Position numbers and translations under genes: made by a program. DNA of 5,143 nucleotides, taken from the NCBI GenBank assembly GCA_903837255.1, contig CAILTZ010000291.1, forward strand, positions 1 through 5,143, written 5' to 3'. The notes under the pieces are model-generated. The model did no database searches and was not told where the DNA came from. It was given only the letters and a program-made list of their open reading frames with translations. Below are positions 1-4,904 of this stretch, one piece after another. The DNA is from an uncultured Pirellula sp. GTDB taxonomy: Bacteria > Planctomycetota > Planctomycetia > Pirellulales > Pirellulaceae. Every line of letters begins with the position of its first letter. Position 1 is the first letter of the stretch.

Positions 1-332
1 CGTCAATGTCGATGTACTTCAGCAAGTGTGGGTGCGAGAGCGTCGACATGATGCGCAACTCGGCGCACAGGGCTTCGACGGATGAAGCCATTTTTTTCGG
101 TTTGAGAATCTTCACCCTGCAAACCACAGGGAGATAGCCCTGCGTCGGTCCTCTGGCTCGCAGAGTGCGACGGCAACGGACTCGCAAGATCATCACATTG
201 AGACCAATCGGGATAGCGGTAGGGCTCGATTTCGATATCGAGCAGGGCCGACTCGGCTGAATCCAAGGCGGCGACGGCTTGGCGGAGCATACGCTCGGAT
301 TCGGCAAGAGGCTCGTCGGTCAAATCTTCCAT
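1..332 (-). pseudogene. N-terminal part of a Ser/Thr protein kinase-like gene, apparently frameshifted, cut by left window edge
   Basis: Read on the minus strand, about 1-175 encodes the N-lobe of a eukaryotic-type protein kinase. RVKIL carries a candidate ATP-binding beta3 lysine (codon 112-110). ALCAEL follows with a candidate alpha-C glutamate 17 residues later (codon 61-59), then LSHPHLLKYIDID, the usual alpha-C/beta4 stretch. That frame has a stop at 322-320 and reads as serine/proline/arginine-rich nonsense upstream of about 200. A different frame gives a plausible N-terminus from the ATG at 332-330 (MEDLTDEPLAES, acidic and helical, on to DWSQCDDLASPLPS), with GGAG about 12 bases upstream. 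Joining the two needs a net +1 shift near 200-160, and no GxGxxG loop is visible at the join. The gene may be a pseudogene, may carry a base error, or may start late and lack the loop. An ATG at 392 in the N-terminal frame is a second possible start. The catalytic and activation loops lie outside the window. Confidence 0.55.
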
Positions 333-348
333 CCGTCGCTTACTCCGT

Positions 349-378
349 GACTTCCTCAACTGCGACTTCCTCAGCTGC
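349..378. repeat. 15-bp tandem duplication (two units, one mismatch)
   Basis: Units 349-363 (GACTTCCTCAACTGC) and 364-378 (GACTTCCTCAGCTGC) are adjacent and differ at one base. On the minus strand they would encode QLRKS twice if translation of the kinase-like gene began at 392 instead of 332. Otherwise they lie in its 5' leader, just upstream of the GGAG that may serve the ATG at 332. Confidence 0.75.
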
Positions 379-447
379 GAACCTGCTAGCAAAACCCAGT
401 GGTCTTGTTGAAGAGGCCCATTTGCTCGAAGCGTTGGATGGGTTTCT

Positions 448-497
448 CAAAAAACCGGGGTTGAATCAAGCTGGATTCGACAAAAACCGGGTTGGAA
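448..497. repeat. Two near-identical short repeats in the divergent intergenic gap
   Basis: CAAAAAACCGGGGTTGAA (from 448) and CAAAAACCGGGTTGGAA (481-497) are near copies about 33 bases apart. GTTGAAGAGGC (408-418) and GTTGGAAGAGGC (491-502) form a second related pair. They lie between the kinase-like gene and the DUF4261-like gene. The 393-594 gap holds no credible ORF. I see no strong promoter there for either gene. Confidence 0.45.
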
Positions 498-581
498 GAG
501 GCGCTTTTTGGTAAGATCTCTCGTCAATCACACGGTTGGCGGTCCACGCCGTCGACCATTTGCTCCCCCCTTTTGAATAAT

Positions 582-585
582 AGGA
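582..585 (+). promoter_or_regulatory. Shine-Dalgarno AGGA for the GTG start at 595
   Basis: AGGA ends nine bases before the GTG at 595. The in-frame ATG at 640 has no comparable purine stretch in front of it. This supports the GTG as the start. Confidence 0.5.
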
Positions 586-594
586 TGAAATTGC

Positions 595-1545
595 GTGGAA
601 CAGCAGCATGAAGAACAAGGGCGAGTGTTTGTCGAAACCATGGTGTTGCTACTGAGATCCGTGCCGACGATCCAAGAGATCAAAACGGTGCTGGGGGAAT
701 TCACCATCAATCGGGTTCGCAAGGAAGGGATCGACACCTGGGAGCATTGCGGACCGGCGATCTTTTTGGAGTACCGAGAAGAGTGCTTTGGGCAGTACGT
801 GATCGATATTGTCGATCGGCCCTGGCCCGACGAATTGGACTACGACAAACCAGACACGACCTTGCACAAGGCTTGGCGTGAAGGCTGTTTCGGGATCAAC
901 ACCTGTCCGGGTGCCCTCGAGCGAGCCATTGAGCATGCTTGGGTCTGGCCCGAGGGCCGCGAAGCGGTCAAGGAGGCGAAAGCCTTTCTGCGGGTCCGCA
1001 CGACGTTTGTTCTCGATCGCGACGAAGAATTCGAGGACGACGAATGGATCCCTTGCGACTATTACGCTGCTGAAGAGTTGATGGAGATCCACTCGGTGAT
1101 TTTGGCTTTGTTCAAGCTGCCGCAGGTGATCTGTTACTTCAATCCCCAAGGAGAAGTGCTTCGGGAGGAAAAGTCGTTCGATGAAGCCGACGAGTTGTAT
1201 TACGACAACGAGTTACCCGCGCTGGAGCTCTGGTGCAACGTACGGCTCTTCCGCTTCAACGATCAATGGACCATGATGGATACGGTCGGGAATTCGCAAA
1301 TCGGAACTCCCGATATAGAGGCTATCTTCTTTTCAGAAGCTTATTCGCCAGCCGACATCGAGCAGCTTTTGAGGGTTGCAACGATGTACTTCCTGGAGAA
1401 CGCCGATTTCAACGAGGAAAGCATCGAGGACGAAAACGGTACGTCCTGGAAATTAACCATCCACCTCGATAGTGTCTGCGATCCGCCAAGGCAAGTCGTC
1501 AGGCTCATCCCCGATGACGGTCGAGCCTTGCCAGAGGGTTTGTAG
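595..1545 (+). CDS. DUF4261-like cytosolic protein of unknown function
   Basis: The product has 316 residues, is acidic, and has no signal peptide or membrane segment, so it should be cytosolic. From memory of the family it resembles DUF4261 proteins. The beta-strand opening VFVETMVLLL (residues 11-20) is followed by a central CPGALERAIEHAWVWPEG (104-121) that matches the family's tryptophan-containing helix. Later come LPQVICYFNP (175-184), a WCNVRLFRF strand (213-221) and MMDTVGNSQIGTPDIEAIFF (227-246), close to the D-x-G...G-x-x-D signature in the C-terminal half of the family. The function of DUF4261 is not known to me, and no catalytic residue is obvious. The GTG start is preferred because of the AGGA at 582 and because the first beta-strand begins before the alternative ATG at 640, which would remove 15 residues. 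It is transcribed alone: the upstream gene is divergent and the next gene is 434 bases away. Confidence 0.8.
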   Translation: MEQQHEEQGRVFVETMVLLLRSVPTIQEIKTVLGEFTINRVRKEGIDTWEHCGPAIFLEYREECFGQYVIDIVDRPWPDELDYDKPDTTLHKAWREGCFGINTCPGALERAIEHAWVWPEGREAVKEAKAFLRVRTTFVLDRDEEFEDDEWIPCDYYAAEELMEIHSVILALFKLPQVICYFNPQGEVLREEKSFDEADELYYDNELPALELWCNVRLFRFNDQWTMMDTVGNSQIGTPDIEAIFFSEAYSPADIEQLLRVATMYFLENADFNEESIEDENGTSWKLTIHLDSVCDPPRQVVRLIPDDGRALPEGL

Positions 1546-1558
1546 GCATCCCATCCTC

Positions 1559-1592
1559 AACGGACCGGTGGCAAATCAACTATCGGTCCGTT
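1559..1592. other. 9-bp perfect inverted repeat just after the DUF4261-like stop
   Basis: AACGGACCG (1559-1567) pairs exactly with CGGTCCGTT (1584-1592) around a 16-base loop, starting 14 bases after the stop codon. It could protect or end the upstream transcript. No run of Ts follows, so it is not a classical intrinsic terminator. Its right arm is also the start of the 16-bp direct repeat. Confidence 0.5.
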
Positions 1593-1599
1593 AGACTAT
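1584..1599 (+). repeat. 16-bp direct repeat, copy 1
   Basis: CGGTCCGTTAGACTAT occurs here and again, without mismatch, at 1868-1883. The copies start 284 bases apart and bracket most of the repeat-rich gap. The first copy overlaps the right arm of an inverted repeat. Confidence 0.85.
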
Positions 1600-1618
1600 C
1601 GCGTCGGATTTCGTCGTA

Positions 1619-1672
1619 CTCGTACTCAGTGAAACGGTACTCAGTCCGCTGCGGCGGACGGGACTCGTACTC
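1619..1672. repeat. CTCGTACTC repeat cluster with a central GC hairpin
   Basis: CTCGTACTC occurs at 1619-1627 and 1664-1672, with GGTACTCAGT between them. Its reverse complement GAGTACGAG lies at 1769-1777. Inside the cluster GTCCGC (1644-1649) and GCGGAC (1654-1659) form a perfect 6-bp stem with a four-base loop. From memory, CTCGTACTC-type strings are common in intergenic DNA of Rhodopirellula-like planctomycetes. This looks like a dispersed repeat element, not a gene-specific regulator. Confidence 0.6.
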
Positions 1673-1728
1673 GATGGCTGTTTGAACTGCGGCGATGCCG
1701 ATCGTTGATCGAAGCGGTTCGCGGTAAC

Positions 1729-1758
1729 TTGCGGACCAATGGGCCGGATTGCTATACT
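1729..1758 (+). promoter_or_regulatory. Sigma70-like promoter candidate for the thioredoxin-like gene
   Basis: TTGCGG (1729-1734) and TATACT (1753-1758) are separated by 18 bases. The -10 box matches the TATAAT consensus at most positions. Transcription would begin near 1765 and leave a leader of about 215 bases before the ATG at 1980, including the hairpin/T-run at 1796-1836. This is a prediction by eye only. Confidence 0.3.
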
Positions 1759-1795
1759 GCAGCGTCTAGAGTACGAGAAGAAGCACGAACAACGT

Positions 1796-1836
1796 GGTGC
1801 ACCGTAGTCGCCACCGGTGCATTCCAAATTTTTTTT
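1796..1836 (+). terminator. Weak hairpin followed by eight Ts, possible leader attenuator or terminator
   Basis: TGCACCG (1798-1804) pairs with CGGTGCA (1815-1821) around a 10-base loop, and two G-T pairs can extend the stem. Five to seven bases later comes a run of eight Ts (1829-1836). If the promoter candidate at 1729 is real, this element sits in its leader and could attenuate the downstream gene. The stem is short and not tight against the T-run, so a chance arrangement is quite possible. Confidence 0.3.
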
Positions 1837-1867
1837 GAATCGTGCTCTACGGCGAAATCGGTGACCA

Positions 1868-1883
1868 CGGTCCGTTAGACTAT
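1868..1883 (+). repeat. 16-bp direct repeat, copy 2
   Basis: This is an exact second copy of CGGTCCGTTAGACTAT from 1584-1599. It is followed within four bases by a smaller duplication, CTGGATCAGG at 1887-1896 and 1907-1916 with an extra CTGGAT between. It lies about 100 bases upstream of the start of the thioredoxin-like gene. Confidence 0.85.
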
Positions 1884-1967
1884 GCCCTGGATCAGGAACC
1901 CTGGATCTGGATCAGGTGCTTGTCGTTTAAGTTCCATGATTCAAACATTGGTGGCTGGCCACAGCTA

Positions 1968-1972
1968 AAAGG
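1968..1972 (+). promoter_or_regulatory. Shine-Dalgarno AAAGG deciding the start at 1980
   Basis: AAAGG ends seven bases before the ATG at 1980. The next codons give a classic signal peptide, so translation should begin here and not at the in-frame GTG at 1842. Confidence 0.6.
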
Positions 1973-1979
1973 TGCATCC

Positions 1980-3401
1980 ATGAAGATGAAAATTCGATTT
2001 GTTGCTTGGTTGTTGGTTTTCGCCCTGGCTCAGCCTGGATTTGGACAGGACTCGGCCGGAGAGTTCAATCAAGCATTTCAAAAGGCGATTGGTGCAAAGG
2101 ACTTCGACGAAGCGCTCAAGCTGATCGAGCAAGACACCGCCGCACCGCTTGGAATGAAAATCAATCGAAGGGCACAGATTGCATCGTTTCTGATGCAAGC
2201 CAATCGGAAAGACGAAGCCATGGTGCAGTTCGAAAAGGCGGCCGGCGATGCAATCCAAGCTGCCCAAGAGGGGAAGATCAGCAATCAGGAAATGCAAGGC
2301 ACCGTAATGCTCGCCACGGCGATGACCCGGACGATCGACGCAAAGAAATCCTCTGCATGGGTGTCACGCGCTGTGGAGATTGTCCAAAGCAAATTGACCG
2401 ACACGGAATTGACCCCAGACCACCGCATTCTCATCGATCTGCTAAGGATGAAAATGCAATTTGCTGAAACTTCCCAAGCAGAATCGCACAAGGCAACACT
2501 CTCAGAGTGTATCGCAAAGTGCGAGGAGCTCTTTTCCAAACAGAGCACCAATCCACCAAAGGCCGCAACAATGCTTGGCATCTGGGGCGTGCAGCTGCAA
2601 ATAGCAGATGCCCAGCAGTCGGAAGAGACTTACTCAAAAGCTACGAAACTAGCCGAGTCAATGATCCGAGAAACTGCCAATGCCAATTTGGTCAGTAACT
2701 ACCTTGCGATCGTTTCCTCGTACATCGGAAAGAGCGCTCGGAATGCACCTGACACAGCATCAGTGGCGCTGGACTCTGCAAAAAGCTTCCTCAAGAGCAT
2801 CAACTCCGAAGACAAAAACGTGAATCAAGTGATTGAGGGATTCCTTAAGAACTCGAAGAACATCGAACGAACCATCGAAGGTGCGAAAAGATTATTGACC
2901 ATGGTCGGCAAGCCCGCCCCGGCAATCGACCCCATGGAATGGATCAATGGAGAGCCTCTGAGCAAACTTTCCGACATCGAGGGAAGAGTCGTGTTGATCG
3001 ACTTTTGGGCCGTTTGGTGCGGACCATGCGTTGCCACATTCCCCCATCTCAAGCACCTCGATGCAGAATACTCAAAACAAGGCCTGACAATCCTGGGCGT
3101 CACTCGACAGTACAACATGCGCTGGGACGATGATAAAGACACCTATACCCGAAGCGATACGCCGGTGGAGCTATCCGATGAAATGCAAATGCTTGAGAAG
3201 TTCTTCGCCAAGCACGAACTCACCCACCGAACGATGGTTACGCCAGAAAAAAGCGAGATGCAATCCCAATATGCCGTCACCGGTATCCCCCATGCAGTGT
3301 TAATCGACAAGAAGGGCATTGTGAGGCTTGTGAAAGTTGGTTCCGGGAGCCAGAATGCCGAAGAGATCGAGAGCACGATCAAGCAGTTGCTCGCGGAGTA
3401 A
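1980..3401 (+). CDS. Exported thioredoxin-fold protein (TlpA/ResA-like) with helical TPR-like N-terminal half
   Basis: The product has 473 residues. Residues 1-22 form a signal peptide: basic MKMKIR, hydrophobic FVAWLLVFALA, then QPGFGQ with cleavage around there, so the protein acts outside the cytoplasmic membrane. No lipobox cysteine is seen. Residues 25 to about 300 are almost all helix, with TPR-like pairs such as AIGAKDFDEALKLIEQ. A thioredoxin-like domain follows from about 305: MVGKPAPAID, VVLIDFWAVWCGPC with redox cysteines C347 and C350 (codons within 3018-3029), and GIPHAVLID with the cis-proline at P437. Between the central strand (LTILGVTRQYN) and that proline is a charged, helix-forming insert of about 50 residues, usual for TlpA/AlkyhydroperoxideReductase-TSA-type domains. 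Likely role: thiol-disulfide exchange on exported proteins, with the helical half binding a partner (inference). The in-frame GTG at 1842 would bury the signal peptide behind 46 residues read through repeats. Neighbouring genes give no clue to the substrate. Confidence 0.88.
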   Translation: MKMKIRFVAWLLVFALAQPGFGQDSAGEFNQAFQKAIGAKDFDEALKLIEQDTAAPLGMKINRRAQIASFLMQANRKDEAMVQFEKAAGDAIQAAQEGKISNQEMQGTVMLATAMTRTIDAKKSSAWVSRAVEIVQSKLTDTELTPDHRILIDLLRMKMQFAETSQAESHKATLSECIAKCEELFSKQSTNPPKAATMLGIWGVQLQIADAQQSEETYSKATKLAESMIRETANANLVSNYLAIVSSYIGKSARNAPDTASVALDSAKSFLKSINSEDKNVNQVIEGFLKNSKNIERTIEGAKRLLTMVGKPAPAIDPMEWINGEPLSKLSDIEGRVVLIDFWAVWCGPCVATFPHLKHLDAEYSKQGLTILGVTRQYNMRWDDDKDTYTRSDTPVELSDEMQMLEKFFAKHELTHRTMVTPEKSEMQSQYAVTGIPHAVLIDKKGIVRLVKVGSGSQNAEEIESTIKQLLAE

Positions 3402-3424
3402 TCCAACCTTGCGATCATGGATAC

Positions 3425-3477
3425 GATGAAGACCCGTTGATCAAGCCCCTTTGATGAAGACCCGGTTGATGAAGACC
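3425..3477 (+). repeat. Tandem degenerate GATGAAGACC repeats upstream of the membrane-protein gene
   Basis: Three units begin at 3425 (GATGAAGACCCGTTGAT), 3453 (GATGAAGACCCGGTTGAT) and 3468 (GATGAAGACC), the last two overlapping by three bases. They lie in the 124-base gap between the thioredoxin-like gene and the membrane-protein gene. Read in frame, the last two units would give the repetitive basic peptide MKTRLMKTK. This argues against starting the downstream protein at 3451 or 3454. Confidence 0.7.
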
Positions 3478-3525
3478 AAATGGAGAGCTAGGCTCAGACT
3501 CTGGGGCAAAAAACGGGGTGGTCGA

Positions 3526-4536
3526 ATGTCGGGCTGGTGGTTCATCGGCTCGTTGGGAGAAGCACTCTTTTTTGCAACGGTGTTTCTCATCGGTGTGTTT
3601 CTCTCCGCAATCCTCATCAGTTGGCAGCTGATGTCTCAAAGCACCCAGCCGCTGAAAATCGGTTACGGGTTTTGGCTCTTCCTAGGTGTGTGCCTGTCAT
3701 TTTCCGTGCTGGGGATCGTCGGTTTTTGGTACCGCGTGTTGAAGGTGGTAACAAGCGACGAGCACCGCGAGGTCCTCGCGCAACGAGGGATCATCCCAGA
3801 ACCCTTGAGTGGCGCTCAGCAGCCCAAGCGAACCTCGCATGCCCCGAGCATCCCGGATGTTAAGCGGTTTACCGATAGCCCCGGGGCCCGATTGGCTTAC
3901 CGATTGCCCAGCCAGATCCCCGAGAATGGAGCTCTGGTCGCTCTTGGAATCTTCGCCATGGCATGGAATGCGATGATCGCCGTGTTCTTGGTCATCGCCG
4001 CACAGAATTATTTGCGTTTTGAGATTCCCTGGCAATTGCTCCTGCTGCTAATCCCAGGCATCTACGTCGCCATCCGGTCGGCCCAACTCTTCTTTCGCTC
4101 ATTCATTCGAACGCTTGGGATCGGATCGACGACCGTCGAGATCGAAGCGCTCCCGCTGGTGCCAGGAGGCGAATACCGATTGGAAATTGTCCAATACGGA
4201 CGCTTGGTCATCAAGAAAATTGCAGTACGGCTGGAATGCGAAGAAGAGAGCACCTATCATTTTGGAACCGATCTTCGGACCGAGCGGCAAACGGTTTTTA
4301 GCACGGAAATCGCTTCGCACGGCAGGGATCGTATCGATTGGGGATACCCATTGCGGATGGAATGCCGTTTTTCCGTCCCAGAAGATGCGATGCATTCGTT
4401 CCAGAGCAAGCATAATGCGGTCCAATGGAAGATAGTCGTCAACGGAGAGGCAAATAGATGGCCATTGTATTCCCGAAGTTTTCCCGTCCTAGTCTACCCA
4501 CAACCCGGGATGAGCCGGCCGGCAGCTGCGTCATAA
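3526..4536 (+). CDS. Four-helix membrane protein with C-terminal beta-rich, possibly arrestin-like, domain; function unknown
   Basis: I do not recognise a named family. From the ATG at 3526 the product has 336 residues. Hydrophobic segments lie at about 12-34, 46-68, 135-159 and 168-190, with a polar loop of about 65 residues (70-134) between the second and third. Residues 200-326 are alternating strands with VPGGEYRLEI (212-221), LECEEESTYHFGT (236-248), RFSVPEDAMHS (281-291), VQWKIVV (299-305) and a closing FPVLVYP (319-325). This is the pattern of a beta-sandwich, and the P-x-D then W-x-I-x-V then F-P-V-x-V order recalls arrestin-like domains. GGGG at 3515-3518 sits seven bases before the start; earlier in-frame starts at 3451, 3454 and 3469 lie in repeats without a Shine-Dalgarno. 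The last 79 bases overlap the next gene, and the two are probably coupled. It may be a membrane anchor for the neighbouring soluble protein and ATPase (inference). Confidence 0.75.
   Translation: MSGWWFIGSLGEALFFATVFLIGVFLSAILISWQLMSQSTQPLKIGYGFWLFLGVCLSFSVLGIVGFWYRVLKVVTSDEHREVLAQRGIIPEPLSGAQQPKRTSHAPSIPDVKRFTDSPGARLAYRLPSQIPENGALVALGIFAMAWNAMIAVFLVIAAQNYLRFEIPWQLLLLLIPGIYVAIRSAQLFFRSFIRTLGIGSTTVEIEALPLVPGGEYRLEIVQYGRLVIKKIAVRLECEEESTYHFGTDLRTERQTVFSTEIASHGRDRIDWGYPLRMECRFSVPEDAMHSFQSKHNAVQWKIVVNGEANRWPLYSRSFPVLVYPQPGMSRPAAAS
4444..4450 (+). promoter_or_regulatory. Strong Shine-Dalgarno GGAGAGG inside the preceding gene
   Basis: GGAGAGG ends seven bases before the ATG at 4458, an almost ideal site and the best in this window. 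It lies within the coding sequence of the membrane protein and fixes the start of the next gene 79 bases before the membrane gene ends. Confidence 0.7.
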
Positions 4537-4904
4537 TTCGATTGATCGGCCTACAGCCGACTTACATGCCCGGGGATACCCTTGAGTTCGAATACCGGGT
4601 CGCCAACGTCGACCGCGGCTCGATTGTTGCCGTCGAGTGTTCGGTATGTTGGCTGACCGAAGGCAAAGGGACCGAAGACCTAGGCGTCCACTTCTTTCAA
4701 CGCCTTGCAGGAGACTCCTTGGCCGCGATCGACTGGAGCATCGCACAGAAGATCTCCTGCCCCCTGCCGATTTCCCCACTTTCCTACGAAGGGAAATTGC
4801 TGAAGATCTCCTGGTGTGTCCGCGTTCGATTCTTCCTCAACGACGGCACGGAGCTTATGGCCCAGCAACCGTTCTACGTAGGTACGATCACTCGCGAAGT
4901 ATGA
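4458..4904 (+). CDS. Small soluble beta-sandwich-like protein, possibly arrestin-like; function unknown
   Basis: The product has 148 residues and neither signal peptide nor membrane segment, so it is probably cytosolic. I cannot assign a named family. After a basic, proline-rich lead of about 22 residues the chain is mostly strands: YMPGDTLEFEYRV (36-48), VAVECSVCWLTEGKGTEDLG (57-76), CPLPISPLSYEG (101-112), LLKISWCVRVRFFL (114-127) and QPFYVGTI (137-144). The order (a PGD strand, an E-S-x-W-T strand and G-T loop, a P-x-S-P-x-S segment, a W-x-V-x-V strand, a closing F-x-V) parallels the C-terminal domain of the preceding membrane protein, suggesting a common arrestin-like fold. Five cysteines are spread through it without a CxxC pair. 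The start is fixed by GGAGAGG at 4444. It overlaps the upstream gene by 79 bases and ends in an ATGA overlap with the downstream ATPase gene. Confidence 0.78.
   Translation: MAIVFPKFSRPSLPTTRDEPAGSCVIIRLIGLQPTYMPGDTLEFEYRVANVDRGSIVAVECSVCWLTEGKGTEDLGVHFFQRLAGDSLAAIDWSIAQKISCPLPISPLSYEGKLLKISWCVRVRFFLNDGTELMAQQPFYVGTITREV

Larger units (their letters stand above)
1546..1979. other. 434-base non-coding gap made of short repeats and hairpins
   Basis: No ORF here has a convincing composition. The minus-strand frame at 1827-1591 is cysteine/serine-rich and runs through the repeat motifs. The gap contains inverted and direct repeats, a promoter-like pair near 1729-1758 and a hairpin with a T-run near 1796-1836, each listed separately. 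It may combine the 3' end of the DUF4261-like unit, a dispersed repeat, and the leader of the thioredoxin-like gene. Confidence 0.6.

Noticed and set aside
91..97. Seven-base homopolymer as a programmed frameshift site in the kinase-like gene
   Set aside because: The kinase-like residues before and after the run are already in the same frame, so slippage here would break the domain instead of restoring it.
585..611. Nine-codon ATG-TGA frame overlapping the GTG start of the DUF4261-like gene
   Set aside because: Too short to support as a leader peptide. Its own ATG overlaps the AGGA site and no regulatory residue pattern is visible.
649..1149. A 166-codon open frame on the minus strand opposite the DUF4261-like gene
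   Set aside because: It lies wholly antisense to a gene with better composition and family resemblance, and shows no recognisable domain. It is a shadow frame.
1559..1592. Intrinsic terminator after the DUF4261-like gene
   Set aside because: The stem is perfect, but the loop is 16 bases and no T-run follows, so it is listed only as an inverted repeat.
1591..1827. Minus-strand open frame in the repeat-rich gap
   Set aside because: Composition is cysteine/serine/arginine-rich and follows the CTCGTACTC repeats. No domain or start context supports it.
1584..1883. Insertion sequence between the 16-bp direct repeats
   Set aside because: No transposase-like frame and no clear terminal inverted repeats are present, and 16 bp is longer than most target duplications. 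It is kept only as an unexplained repeat-bracketed segment.
1842..1979. GTG start at 1842 that would lengthen the thioredoxin-like protein by 46 residues
   Set aside because: The added residues come from repeat DNA and would bury a clear signal peptide. The ATG at 1980 has a Shine-Dalgarno at good distance.
3451..3525. TTG/ATG starts at 3451, 3454 or 3469 for the membrane protein
   Set aside because: The added peptide is repetitive and strongly basic, read through tandem DNA repeats with no Shine-Dalgarno. The ATG at 3526 has a G-rich site and opens directly into the first membrane segment.
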